DNA of 64,000 nt from Clavelina lepadiformis (lineage: Eukaryota; Chordata; Ascidiacea; Aplousobranchia; Clavelinidae), in contig NC_135247.1 of the NCBI RefSeq assembly GCF_947623445.1, forward strand, positions 16,990,501-17,054,500. The letters run 5' to 3'. Positions 16,972 through 29,400 of this stretch are shown here, one piece after another (the first letter of the stretch is position 1; each line of letters starts with the position of its first letter). The notes beneath the pieces were generated by a model. It ran no database searches. It was not told where the DNA came from and saw only the letters and a program-made list of their open reading frames with translations. A program made the translations under genes and the position numbers.

Positions 16972-18001
16972 ATTAGTAGGTAGCTATTACTGGTATAATA
17001 CTACAGGTAAATTTGTATTTTTTCAGCAGTTTTAGATTGGATAATACCATAAACAATTACATGCAACTTTAAACTTTAAAGCCAGTTATTTGAAATATGG
17101 TATGTCAAAGCATTTGGCTTAGGGCTAGGCTTTTATGCGTTTACAATTTGGGCTGCCCACAAAAATATTAAGAACAACTGAAAATCGAAAACCAATTTAA
17201 GAGTTTCACTTTATTAGACCTACAGCATGTGTGATTTGAATTCATTGATCCAACTTTTAACATCAAAAATTTAACTGAAGTTTTTTACACAGTTGTATTT
17301 TTCGCACATCTCATGTAAAGAACATTGACCGTTTTTATCAAACGGTAGAAATGGTAGAGGTTTTCTAGCCCAAGAAGGCAGAAGTTGTTATAGGCTACTG
17401 TGTGTGCGCCGTCCAATTTTTTTTTCTATTTCTGCCTACCGGAGTCGCAAATGCTATGAAACTGTGAGATCGTCTTTAGTATTTTTTCCAGATATCAACA
17501 CTACTACACATGTCATTGTTCATCTGACCTAATTGTTTTTCTGAACTTTTCTTAATAACAAACAATAAACGTTTTAAGCGAAAAACTGTAAGATATAATC
17601 AGTGGTTGAACCAATGGAAAAGCTTCACTTCAAAGATTTTCTTCAGCCTGTTTTAAAGTGCATGGAACGTTTGAAACTGTCATTGGTATATTTCATAAAT
17701 GAGATTTGAAACCTACATGATGGCGATTGTTTTTGTAATTATGACCCAAAAACGTTTTGGTTTGGTTGTACTGACGCAAGCACGAACATAATAGCTTCCG
17801 GAATTGCGTTGCCGTGATGTGATTTTCCTGCAGTGGAAAGCGAAGAAAAACATTCACCGCCTGTTGTTGAAAGTTTTCTCTTCCTGCTGCAAGTGTGACC
17901 GTTCGAAAGCGTTTATAGCTTGTGAAGAATTACAAATTGTTTAATGTCAAGCAACTGGTTTCTGCTCAAAGCCTTGAATTAGGGAAACATCTGATTGGAA
18001 A
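16972..18001. other. intergenic region upstream of the DIPK2-like gene
   Basis: No coding exon or RNA gene is recognisable. The right-hand part presumably includes the promoter and 5' untranslated region of the gene starting at 18002. Confidence 0.4.
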
Positions 18002-21000
18002 ATGTTTGTAAAGAAAATCGTTTTGCTGTTCAAGAACTCTATTAAATGGCGCATAAATACGTCACAGCCAACGTTCAAGTCATTAGTTTGGACAGCAATC
18101 AAGGCAGTATTCTGTTTCTTGTGCGGCGTCATTTTCATAACCGTCGTTTTAGTACGAGACAACAATGAAAAGATTATCCGAGACATTGAGAAAATGGTTT
18201 TGTTAAAAGAGTTTTCAGGTGAGCGTAGTCAAATTTCAAATAACTGAGTGTATGACATTAACTAAAAATCACTGTTAACTGACATATGACGTCTAACGTT
18301 CATAGAACAAAAGCTTTTTTTAATTTGTAGTCCAATTTTGTGACTTAGGTGCGGACGAATGTAAAACTTTTCAATGCTTTGGAAAGTCGTTTTGCAACCT
18401 TGAGGCAACCATTCAACTTAACTCGTCGAAAGTTGTTGCTGGTATGAGTGTTTCATATATAAGCTTTAAACGAACAAATGTTGGGCGTACCTTAAGCAAT
18501 AGTCGACGTTTATTATGCCTAACAAAAACGAAGATGTGTTTTTGTGAAGGAAAAGATGTGTTCACCATCTGGGGAAACCTGACTAGCCGATATCGGGTAG
18601 TTAAAAAGGTGAAAGTTAACCTTCCTCTGCTGCACTCTTGCGGAGACCAGGAATGTACCGTGAAACTTTCGCAAAATACGTTTTCTTCTGCCAATTACCG
18701 ATCGTGGATCTGCCGAAAGTTTATGAAAAAGGATGATTGCAATCACTTAAAAATGCTTCGCGAGTGGCCGGCAATGAAATCACTTTTATCAAAAACTGGT
18801 AAAAACAAACGACGGTATCTCAAAATATTGCATCAGCAATTTTGTGTAATTTGAGAGAGATGTTTAACGTGGAAGAAATTTGGCGATAATTTGTTAAAGT
18901 ACGGAAGTTGGAAGAACTTTTTTCTCAGGGATAAGATAAGTGACTTAATCCTTACATTATACGATTTAATCTTTATATAAATGCATTTTAGCTGGCCGTT
19001 TACCTGTTGATATTCTTCGTGGCATCTCGCCTCCTCTTCAATGCGCAACTCAGAGGATGGCGGATCGTGTCCTCAGGAGGTTGGGAACAAAAGGCAGCAT
19101 CAACTTAAAGGATTACACTTACGGAGAAAAAGCTGAACTTCTTTTCACTAGCAAATTGTCACCGAGCACAGTAATACAGGTAGGCCTATTGGTCTTGGCT
19201 AAAGATCTATTCGTTAGGTGGCGTTGTTTTACGTTTGTTACCGACACAAAAGTCAGAACTCACTGTATTCCAAATACTGACTTCATACATGTTGAAAATC
19301 TTTTGCAAGAATCGACTTTTATTTATACTACACTCAGCCAACGTAGTTTGTAATAAAGCGACATTGTCAAAAAGTAGGCTATTAGAAGAAAACTTGCAAA
19401 TGATAAAGAACGTCACAATTACAAGTATTATTTTAGACAATGTTTCCGCCCAGGGAAGGCTGGCCTTTGGAAGCTGTTTATGGTTCATGCGGTTTAGTAA
19501 CCTTTCACGGCGGTGGCTACGTCACATCATTATATGATGTCTATCATGCACCATGGAAAGTTCGACTGGATGTCGCAGTTCAGGTGAAGCTAAGCTGATA
19601 TCGTATAACTGAAAGTGGGCAATCGCCAATCGTGCATTTGACAATCACTATACAGCCAGGGTCATTGGAAAAACCAAGAAATGTTTTGTAACGTTCTGGT
19701 ATAAAAATTAATAAATGAAAACTAAATAAAGATAAAATTGAACACTTAGACGAAACGAATTGTTACAGGACAAAGGCCGTTATTAGAATCTTTGCCAGTG
19801 TTCATCTACTTTTTTACTAATATTATATAGGCTGCTAATTTAGTAATGAGTTATCACAAAATTTGTTTTACTAATATTAGTAGTGCAAAATAGCCTACTA
19901 AGTTTGTCCAATGTAGGGGATATATTTAACTGCACAAAAAGAAGCAGCGACAAAAATTTTAACAAATCTTTTCTTTTGGATTTCAGTTTCTAAATATAGC
20001 GCACTATTTTACGGAAAACGAGTTAAATTATATGATTTTGCTGCACCGAATGAGACCGGAGGATATTGGACTATCAGAAAGTGGACGGCTTCGTATTCAG
20101 AACACTGACAACCTTGTTGTAGTTGATCAAGCGGATGAGAGCACAGGTCACAAAATATCAAAATTCCAAAATATTGAAGTGTTTTTATGTAAATTTGAAT
20201 TTTTTGAGTAATGTTTTTAATTTAAACGTTCATGTTTGATATTACAATAATAGTAATCTTTAGTGTTTATGTTATATTTATTTATTTATTTGGTATCCAC
20301 AGCATTAAGACATTTTAAGTGCACATTGCACTCATTGACTTAGTCATGCATTTAGTAGCACTGCTCGTGCTTGTTAGATTTGTTTTCTTACTCAAATTAT
20401 ACAAATTTAAGTAAGTTTTTTTCCGTGAACGGCGTTTTTCAGGCTTTTTTAGCGAACCGTACGAAGTGCCCTTTCACAAACACAAACTAAAGCTGAATGA
20501 AGACAACATTTGTCGATACAACGTCACAGATATTAATTATTACTCGGTTTGTCGTCATTTTCTCGGAGGGTCATGGAAATACTCAAGCGGTGAAATTTTG
20601 AAGGGTGGTCTACTTCACCATCCCGTCGAAGAACAAAGCGTGAGTGCCGCACAAAGGGGCTTGCTTCAAGTCGGTTTGATCAATTTAACGCTATTTACGC
20701 AAACAAAAATAACACCGACATTGTTGACATGAGAGAATTTTGCTGAAGACCGATTTTTAGCAAAGCGTTCTTCGAAAATGATTTCATTTGGAAAGTATAA
20801 CGGTGTTATGTGATTTCGATTTAATTTCAGCTTTTTGGCTAAGGCTACTTTTTGATTTTTCAGCATTTTGCCAATGAAATGTATGTTCTACTGGATATTT
20901 GCATACGTGGCAGGCTTGCTTTACCAAAAGATACTCCGCCATCTACAAAAGGTATACGATCGATCGCGGCCGCGAAACTCCGAAAACTGCTCATGAAGAA

Positions 21001-21115
21001 ACGAACGTGTCAGCCGCAGTTCAGGTACAGATATCCGGAATGCCAATATGAACAAAAATTGCATTACGGAATTTACAATTTGCCCGATTTTGAGCTCAAG
21101 TGGTTGGGAGGTTGA
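18002..21115 (+). CDS. dipk2: DIPK2 (DIA1) family divergent protein kinase-like type II membrane protein
   Basis: Seven coding exons fit by phase: 18002-18218, 18349-18798, 18992-19179, 19437-19583, 19987-20146, 20443-20639 and 20864-21115, giving 536 residues. Residues about 28-51 form one hydrophobic signal-anchor, so the rest would face the Golgi or ER lumen. The lumenal part starts with a cysteine cluster (CKTFQCFGKSFC). It then follows the DIPK2/DIA1 pattern: EGWPLEAVYGSCG, the segment ending YHAPWKVRLDVAVQ, an NELNYMILL helix, and NVTDINYYSVCRHFL before GGLLHHP. The family comprises kinase-like secretory-pathway proteins (DIPK2A/B in vertebrates). The residues that would supply the catalytic loop and metal-binding Asp look replaced (RMRPEDIGL and IQNTDNLVVVD), so this member may be inactive. 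It is about 100 residues longer than I recall for DIPK2A, partly from a longer cysteine-bearing insertion in exon 2. Confidence 0.8.
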
Positions 21116-21390
21116 TAAACACTAAGCGTGATTGATAAACTGGATTTGCCACCTAGCTCCCTCTGAAAACCGCGACAAACAAGATGTTTACAGACTTTTG
21201 CCAGTATAATTAAAAGTGACTTTTGTCGGTATTGGAAGTGTCACTGGTTCCTTTTCCTGATCTTTTCATTCATGAATGTGAGGAACCATAGAAAGTAATT
21301 GCACAACTCGGTGATGCACTACAGTTTTTATTTCAGCCAGTTTTACACCACGTTGCAAACGATGGTTTTATACTGTTTTACAACACTTAA
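21116..21390. other. 3' flank of the DIPK2-like gene
   Basis: Non-coding sequence after the stop codon, ending in the TTAA (21387-21390) that bounds the first inverted-repeat element. No terminator or polyadenylation signal stands out. Confidence 0.35.
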
Positions 21391-21844
21391 GGCGCCATAT
21401 ATGCTTGCAAAAAGGCCTAATTTTTTTCTTTATTTTAATTTAAAGTGAAATTACTAAAAATGTAATTAATCGAAAAATCCCACATGGGGTTCCCTGAAAA
21501 TGTTTTGTGTCACTTAAATGTTCATTAGAATATTATTTCTTGAAATCGTAATAAAATTACATATCTTCAACTTTTACAGTAGGCCTAGATTGTTTAAAGC
21601 AGGTCTGCAATATTTGGCCAAAAAAAGGCAAATTTCATCAATTTTCACCTACTATTTAGGCAAATCTGAACAAAGGACCTGGAACCTTTTAAACCCCGGC
21701 CCCTTTTGCTAGGGTAATCCCCGCACTGAAAAAACAACACCGGAATTGCTGGCCTATGATTGGTCTAAAACACTTTATTTAACCATTACGTAAAAGGCCC
21801 ATAAAGCCGTAGAAATCGCCAAATTTCAGCATATATACGGCTGC
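21391..21844. mobile_element. TTAA-bounded inverted-repeat element, copy 1
   Basis: The left end reads TTAA-GGCGCCATATATGC. The right end, reverse complemented, reads TTAA-GCAGCCGTATATATGC, an imperfect inverted repeat with a small gap. The interior contains GGTAATCCCC and ATTGGTCTAA, both also present in copy 2, and has no coding capacity. TTAA on both sides suggests a piggyBac-like MITE, but the terminal match is short. Confidence 0.5.
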
Positions 21845-21848
21845 TTAA

Positions 21849-22196
21849 GGAGGCGTCCAACACAAAAAAATGCCATAAAATCTTTATTTGTTTTATTATA
21901 CAGTAAATTTACTAATAGACTGATTACTTGAAAAATCTTTCATGGAGCTCTCTGAAAGTTTGCATGTCAATTTAGTATGCTTTGAACTACCATTCCATGG
22001 AATTCCATCAAAAATTTTTAGCATAATTCTGCACGCGACCTGGGACATTGAAGCACGCCAACTGCTAAGGTAATCCCCAGGCTAGAAAACAACGCCAACC
22101 ATACTGCATTCTGATTGGTCTAAACATGTTTTTAAAGCCCTACGTAGGAGTTCAACCAACTCATAGAGATCTTAGTTTTAGGTGTTCGACGCCTCC
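21849..22196. mobile_element. TTAA-bounded inverted-repeat element, copy 2
   Basis: The terminal 15 bases are inverted with one mismatch (GGAGGCGTCnAACAC at both ends). TTAA lies immediately outside at 21845-21848 and 22197-22200. The left TTAA is shared with copy 1. The 348-bp interior resembles copy 1 around GGTAATCCCC and ATTGGTCTAA. There is no transposase. A non-autonomous piggyBac-like element is the best reading. Confidence 0.6.
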
Positions 22197-22200
22197 TTAA

Positions 22201-24641
22201 CGGCTCGCAAAACCAAAAATAATACGATAAGATCCACATCTTCTATGTAATAAGTGATTTCTTATTTTAGTAATATCAGTAAGTGTTATTTCGCGTCGTT
22301 TACGTAGCATCTCAGCTTACGTTTCATTGCATTGTATTAACGTGACTTCGCAAAACTGCATGACCTGCTTAAACATTTGACTTTTCCTTTTGCAACTACA
22401 AGTCTGAACGATCGAAGCCCTTACAAAATTCACAATGTTTTTCTTGTATTTATTTCAAGGCACGCCTGAAGCATTCCCTTATTTTCTTTTAACCCACGGC
22501 ATGTATAGGCTCACACTTTTACCAGCGCGCAGAGTTAACCTTGCGAATCACCAAAGCCAACAGATGAGTTGACTAAGCAAAGATTACTTAGAATATCCTT
22601 ATCTTTTCTTAATAATCTTTGCTCTAACCTAGGCATGATGATTGCAACTCAATAGACATCTTATAAGCAGTTGTATTGCTTATGTTCTTGGTTATTCAAA
22701 TTAATGAGAAAGTGTACAGCACCTATAATAAAAACCTTTTCTTGTGAGCTATTTCTGTTGTAAAATTAAAACCTTTCAGCCTACAAAACATTAGAGTATG
22801 CTAATCGCACGTATTAATAGAGTCAGGTAATTTAACAGGCAAATTAAATATAGGTATCCTCACCAGTCAAAAAGGGTCGCTTTAGAGTTAGACTCATTAA
22901 GAAAGTATCCATAGATTTTTTCTTCGATTGCTCTCTTAAACTTCGTTTTTGTCACCATATCATGCACGTGACTTGCATGATTATAAATGAAATATAGGCG
23001 CAAACATTTATGACTGGACGTAAGTGACCATCTTCTACTACCTCTCACAACCCACCTGTGTAAAAGATTTCTACTGTGTACTCTCCACAGAACACTTGAA
23101 TGGGACTCCAGTCCAATGGATGAAGTTTATTTTTGTGGTTTTTTTTTTCATGCAAACATACAGGTAGGTTTCGTCTTGACGGTTACACAACGATAAAGTC
23201 CTGCCAAAATATCAGCTTTACTTTTATTTTATATTAATGTGTTTAAATTATGGTTTTTGTAATTTGGGTTTGGTGGCCGTGCTGGCGCTAATAACTTTTT
23301 TACATTCTCATATTAGTCCGTAATGCACGTTCTTGCTATCTAGGCCTTGTCACATTTGGCCGTCTAATTTGTGGACACATTTTCGCTCTTAACAGCTCGA
23401 ATCTATAGGCTATAAGGCAATGGGGTCAAACATCCACAAAGAAAATGTTTGGCAGTTGTGTAGTTATGGTTTCATGCAGAAATAGTGAGAGGTAAGTAAG
23501 CTAATCATCTGTAAGCTGCCGGTATTTCACTGGACAACATTTACCTGAAAAGCGATTGGAAAAATATGCAACCGGAAAAGAAACACTTTTAAAAGACTTT
23601 TTGTTGTAACGCAAGAACACTACTGAAACATTTCGTGATATTAAGGCTTTTTCCCGACTTCTTGTTAACCTTAATTGTAAGTTATATCTTAGAAACTTGA
23701 AATATCTATGTTCTAATCTGTTTATACACAATAGATAAAAAACACCGCATTTTAATGTTTGCACACTGTTTCGCTTAACTTCACAACATATCTTTACCGT
23801 GGAAAACGTTTACGTGAAGCATTACTTTACTTAGTCACATCTCAGGTTACATTCAATGACAAATCGTCTCGTATCAAACGCCGCATTGTGAACTACCATC
23901 TAAGCATATGTTTATATTTACTCTTTTTGAAAAAATATTGTCAATTGTCAATAAGTTATTCACCGTTAAAATTTGAATGATGTTTTTATTTTTGATGAAA
24001 TGCCCGATAATTTATTGCGATGCATCGCCAAATAACGCACCTTGGTTTTCTGATAATACAATTAGAGATTGTCACGCAACAGGGCTAATCACTGCTCCAC
24101 AAAAAAGTGATAACGCAATCGCCTGTATAAAGGGAGCTTGCCACACTTTTTTCAGCGATTATACTGAAACGTATAACCGACTAAAGCACTGTAACAGACG
24201 TTTACGTTTCGTTTTAGCAAATTCAACTGAGAACAAAAACGAAAATAAACGATATTGTTCGCAAAATTTGAGTGGTTTTAACAACACACAAGTCATAAAG
24301 ATATTAATGAAAAAACACCAAATAGTCTATTACTCTCTAGATTTAAGGCTGAACCAAACATTACGTTCTGGTGGTTATACATTAATTATATTAATTAAAA
24401 TATGAATGCTTTGTGTGCAAGATTAACATCTATTAAGTGGCATGATGGTTACATTCCCAGCATAGGCAACCCATGAATAAAGTTTCCTGTGTTAATAAAC
24501 AAATTAAGGTGTTTATACGGAATGTAATAATTAATTATATTTTTCATCTAATCGTTGTAATATAAATTCGTTTTCGGCCTATAAAGTAGATGTAAGAAAC
24601 TTTTTCGACGAGAAAATTGACATCAAAGACAAAAAAACGAC
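22201..24641. other. intergenic region between the DIPK2-like gene and the complement cluster
   Basis: No supported gene. The longest frame (23977-24405, +, 142 residues) is AT-rich, unspliced and has no recognisable domain, so I treat it as chance or a very old relic. The region ends at the stop codon of complement gene A on the opposite strand. Confidence 0.4.
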
Positions 24642-26482
24642 TTATTCTGCTGAGTTCTCCGCAATGTTCGCTTTTACCCACGGCATCATCCTCATCAGAT
24701 TTGTAAAATATGATGGGATTTGCTTCTCAATCCCTAGATCTCTGTAAGTTTGTCCACATCCCCAGCCCCAGCTGCTAATGCCTACCTGCACCCAACACGA
24801 ATTCCCCGTATCAGGGTCATGGACCTTTACAACAGTAAGATGTGATGTTTTATGATGGCAGAAATGTTGATTAGATTTTGTTATAATGATTGGTTCATAC
24901 TGTAGATTTAATTTACGTAAAACCACTCTATCAATAGCATTTGTTTCGTTATAATTCTCACCTCTCGAACAAGAGGACCACCGCTATCACCCCAACAACC
25001 ATCAACAACTTTATGCTGGTATCCAGAAACAGCACAAAGCATGTTGTTGGTGTAATCAATGGAAAGGGAAAAACCCCAGTCGATGTGATTTGAGGCAATG
25101 TTATTACATCTACGTAAACACATTGCATTTTATATAAAAAATAGATATACACTATACCCTTTTATTTGTACTTACAATAGCAAGAACAACATCACAAAAA
25201 AACTAGCGTGATAAAAATGCAGCAAACACTTACAAGTCAGAACTTTGAATTTTCAGCAGACCCTGCCGTAGAACCGTGGAAGGTCTTGCGTTTAGATGCA
25301 CTTGCTCTTGTATTTCTGCCAATGTGTGCCCGAAACCTGTGACGACCGCCAAAAGAGTTTTGTCTGCTTTGTTAGCTTCCATAAGGAAGTCACCTAAAGA
25401 CAAATTCATCATCATAATTAGAAGAAAGAAAAAGCTACTAAAAATAGTTACAGCTATCAACTTCTTTGAGACCCAATCAGAAAGGAAGTTTTATGTTGAA
25501 AAAATTCTACTTTGTTTCATGCAACTTTGTTCTTTGCTTTCGGTTCCGTCAAGTTCATTGTATTTTCTGAGATAACCGTCAATACAGTTGTTCTCCATAC
25601 AAGGCAAGCAAACAGGGCGAATATATTCAGTGTAATTCACCCAGCCAACGTTGAAGATCGGTTCTTCCCATCTTTCGTTGCCAGGAATTAGTTGGTGGCC
25701 GATCTTGACCTGGAACAAAATCTTTATCATTTTAAAAAAGGCTTCAATGATATGTTTACGTGTTTCTAAAAAGGTGACAAAATTGCTTTCAGTGTAAATT
25801 ACACTGCATTAATAAAATACCCTTACAAGAGCGATGTCAAAGTCGAAATTTGCATAACTTTCGTGTATAATAATTTGATCGGGGACAAAGATTTTGACAA
25901 TTGGGAGCAGTTTTTTAGCAGCTGCTGTAGGGCGTTTATGAAGACCTGTTTAAAGAAGAATACAATTAGTTTCACTGTAGCTCACACCGACGTCATATTG
26001 TCAAATCAAAGTATGGAACGCACCGAAAGTGACAACAAAATCGTTTGCCCAATCTGAAATTCCAATGTCTTCATATGCGAACAAGTGAGCGGCAGTCAAA
26101 ACCCAGCGGTTATTGATGACGCTTCCGCCGCCGTAAAAGTTTGATTTTTCGTAAGTCTACAATAAATTGATAATTCCATGAGCATTTAAACCGTGTCAGC
26201 GAATATAAGGATAATAATAAAATATTGATCAACGTGTAGCTCGTTGTCAATCGTCATTTCTCAAGTCTTTAAGTCTTTCTTGCTGTACAGTAGTACATAT
26301 ATGTAGTTTTATATATTTGTATACTGATATGCTTACGTCCATCACTTTGATGTGAAACTTAGTTATGACAACTTGCCAGGGCCATGATCTATCAGCCGCT
26401 TCATCACCATTCACGATCCTGTCTAATCGTGCTTGTTGTCTGATGCTTCCTACGTCACCAGCTTTCCCACATACACTGTAGT
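24642..26482 (-). other. Gene A, trypsin-like domain of unit 2
   Basis: Exons: 26482-26337, 26156-26024, 25945-25827, 25709-25511, 25393-25234, 25109-24962 and 24824-24642. The activation junction is LDR then IVNGDEA. The triad is TAAHLF, FDFDIAL and CWGDSGGP. The pocket Asp is present (VVDGCWGDS), but the residue usually glycine near the pocket mouth is Ser (QIPSYFT). The frame ends with TAA at 24644-24642 after [11 protein letters not shown]. Confidence 0.87.
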
Positions 26483-29400
26483 CTAAACAGAATTATAAGC
26501 ACTGAAAATTGGTCCAAGTGGTGTTGGTTTCATGCTTTTCATCACTTTTTTTGTTTTGGCAAATAATTCATTTCCCATACTTAATTAAATTTATCAACCT
26601 AAAAAGAACATAAGTTTCAATTTAACCTATTCTGGCATCTGTTATTAAATCCAGCAAATCATTGATGTGATAAAAGCTTTCCACAAAATACACATTTTTG
26701 ACATTTTTCTGAGAAAGATGGAGGAACTCGTTATATCTTGTTTCATCAACACGAGCATCAAGGCATTCAGCACAAGTCGTGATCACGTAGAACTGTTTCA
26801 AACACAAACAAAAAGAGAAACCGTATTAATCCACATGTAATTTATTTAATCAATCGTACCTATTCAATGCAGCAGGTACTGACGTCTTTTATAGCTGTTA
26901 AGTAAAACCTTACCATGGGCGAATTCGCTATTGCACTCAATCTTGTCACCAATGACTGTGGAGAAGGTCCCATATCGTGATCTCCTTTGAAAGTAAAATT
27001 GATTTTAATTCTTGATGCACATTTTAATCAATCAAACTTGATTTAAGCTCCTAGGTATGAGTAACTGTTGTTACAGAACAAGTGTAAAATAATTACTTGA
27101 TACAAACAACAAAATATGACGTTTCCAACTATTCTTTCTATGTTGTTTCCTGGACAATGTCAAAGTGCTTTTCACAGAATTTAAAACTTCATAGATATTC
27201 CTCCCCTGGCGAATTTCTCTTTGGAGGAACTCTGAAGACCAAAGAAAAAATGATAAATCATTGTATTTTAATCATTGATACAGCACATGGAATTTTAATT
27301 ATAGAAGCAATAAAATTGCTAAAATGAAGTATTGTGTAGCATTATTCTATTTCTAATTTGGACATTAAATTACCTCTGTCTCTGAAAATACTATGTAGTA
27401 TTTCTATCACATTCTTCGAAGAAGAAGTTAAAATATCCGTAAAATTCAACATCACTTTAGCTTGTGAAGCAAATACAAAGATGCTATATTCAACGGGGGA
27501 AGTCGAATTTTCTTTGAGCTAGAATAAATTATCAAGTAATTTTTGTTCATTGCGAATCAACTTGCTCTTAATTATGTTAGTTCTTTCAACCCAGTGTATA
27601 ATATCGTATCAGGTGCTCCGTTGCCATCGTAAACAAAGAAGTAGAAAATAATCTGTTATGTAAACACGATAACGTCTCACCAAACCCAATTGAAAAGTAT
27701 GTGTAAAACATATATAGTTCTAAACCAGTTTTCAGTTAACGTCCTTACCCTTTGCACAAGCTTCACAGCAAATGTGAGTGAAATGTTCAAAGCTGGATCC
27801 GACACATCACGAGAAAGGTCAAACAGAAAATAAATCTCATGTCCAGGTTCAAAGGAAGCCGAGATGAAATTTGGTTTTGTGTCTAAACAATCATTAATTT
27901 AATTGGTAGATTAAATTTTTAAATATTCCTGTATACAAAAATATTATTTTAATTTAATTTAAAAAATGCAAAGAACAAAACTTACTCACACAAACACAAG
28001 TTGTCACGGGATTATTTTTATTTACTCTTTTTAGAGCCATCACATTGTACACTGTTTGTTCGCACTACCCTTATAGGTTAATTTATTCAAATATGTGGGT
28101 CAACTTTTGTTTTTATTCTCGTTGTGTCATTTGTATGCATGCTCGTCAGGTTTTCTTATGTTTGCTCACGTACTGCCGTATTTTAACTATTAATATGTAC
28201 ACTTGTTTTTTGTTTATCCCTTACATCGTCTTACCTCGTTACCCCTAGGCCCTAATTGGTATTTAGCGTCCCACGTTTATTTTCTGATGGTGTGAAAACG
28301 GTGTAATCTGTGTTGGGGTGGAGTTGCACTCGACTGGGAAGTGTTGGGCGAGGCGTTAGGTGAGTCTACGTTTGACCTTTGTAGTGGAAAGATGTTTGTT
28401 TCTAACTAAGAAATGCTGTTAAAAGTTAGTAAAACAAAAAGAGCTAATTGACCAGCTGTAAAACGGAAGGTTTCCTGGCTGGGAAAAAGTTTGGTTACAG
28501 TTAAACTCACCAACACAGGCAGGTGGTTGGTGGCTCCAATCTCTTCCCAAGCATGTGGCGGTGACAATTCCATATGAATTATCCAACATCTGGTATCCAT
28601 CGTTACAGGTGTATGTTATTCTCTCACCAGTTTCGAGTCTCTGAAATGGACGTGGCTGCACTATGGTCTTGGAGTTTGGTTCAGGAACAATGCAAACCTC
28701 TGCGACAGATGTGCAGCAAAAATGTTTTGAAAATGAAACCAGGAATACATATACACATACAATGCAGCCAAAAAAGGTTGAAAATCACCACCACCTAAAT
28801 ACTCTGAACTCAGAACCACCACCTAAATACTATGGGTATTCATATTAATGCTGAAGGTCTAAAGCTTATAAGTAAAATTTGTTTTTAAAATTTTTCTCAT
28901 GAAGATCTTCAAAATATTGTAATTACACAGAGTTGACATGAACCCAATATGCATGCACTGAACTATTTTAATTATGTCAGCCTTTGCTGTTGCAATCTTT
29001 CCTGAGTTTCTCCTTTGAATTGAGAGAGTGAAAACTGCACGCTAATTTATTATAACAATTTACTAGCAACCCTGTCAACAGATAGTTTAAAAGGCCAAAC
29101 CTAAGTTTTTTAACAAGAATTTGCAAAACAAAGATTCATAAAACGTAAAATACGAGTTATAACAAAGAATGGTTAGCATTGTAGTAAATGGGCAACAAGT
29201 TCTTCTTCACCTATGCACAGAGGTGCAGAATCTGACCATCGTCTATCTGATCTACATCGTCTTTTACTAGGACCTTGCAGATCAAAACCGGAGAGGCAAG
29301 CGTACTTAATCGATCTACCATATTGTCTTCCTCCATTAAATAATCCATTTTCTATCGGTTCCGGGTCAAGACAAAGTGCATCTAAATACAAAATAAATTT

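Noticed and set aside
23977-24405. 142-residue open frame on the + strand
   Set aside because: No domain, signal peptide or splice context; composition matches the surrounding intergenic DNA.
25276-25575. Plus-strand open frame overlapping gene A protease exons
   Set aside because: It is the antisense shadow of the unit 2 exons at 25393-25234 and 25709-25511.
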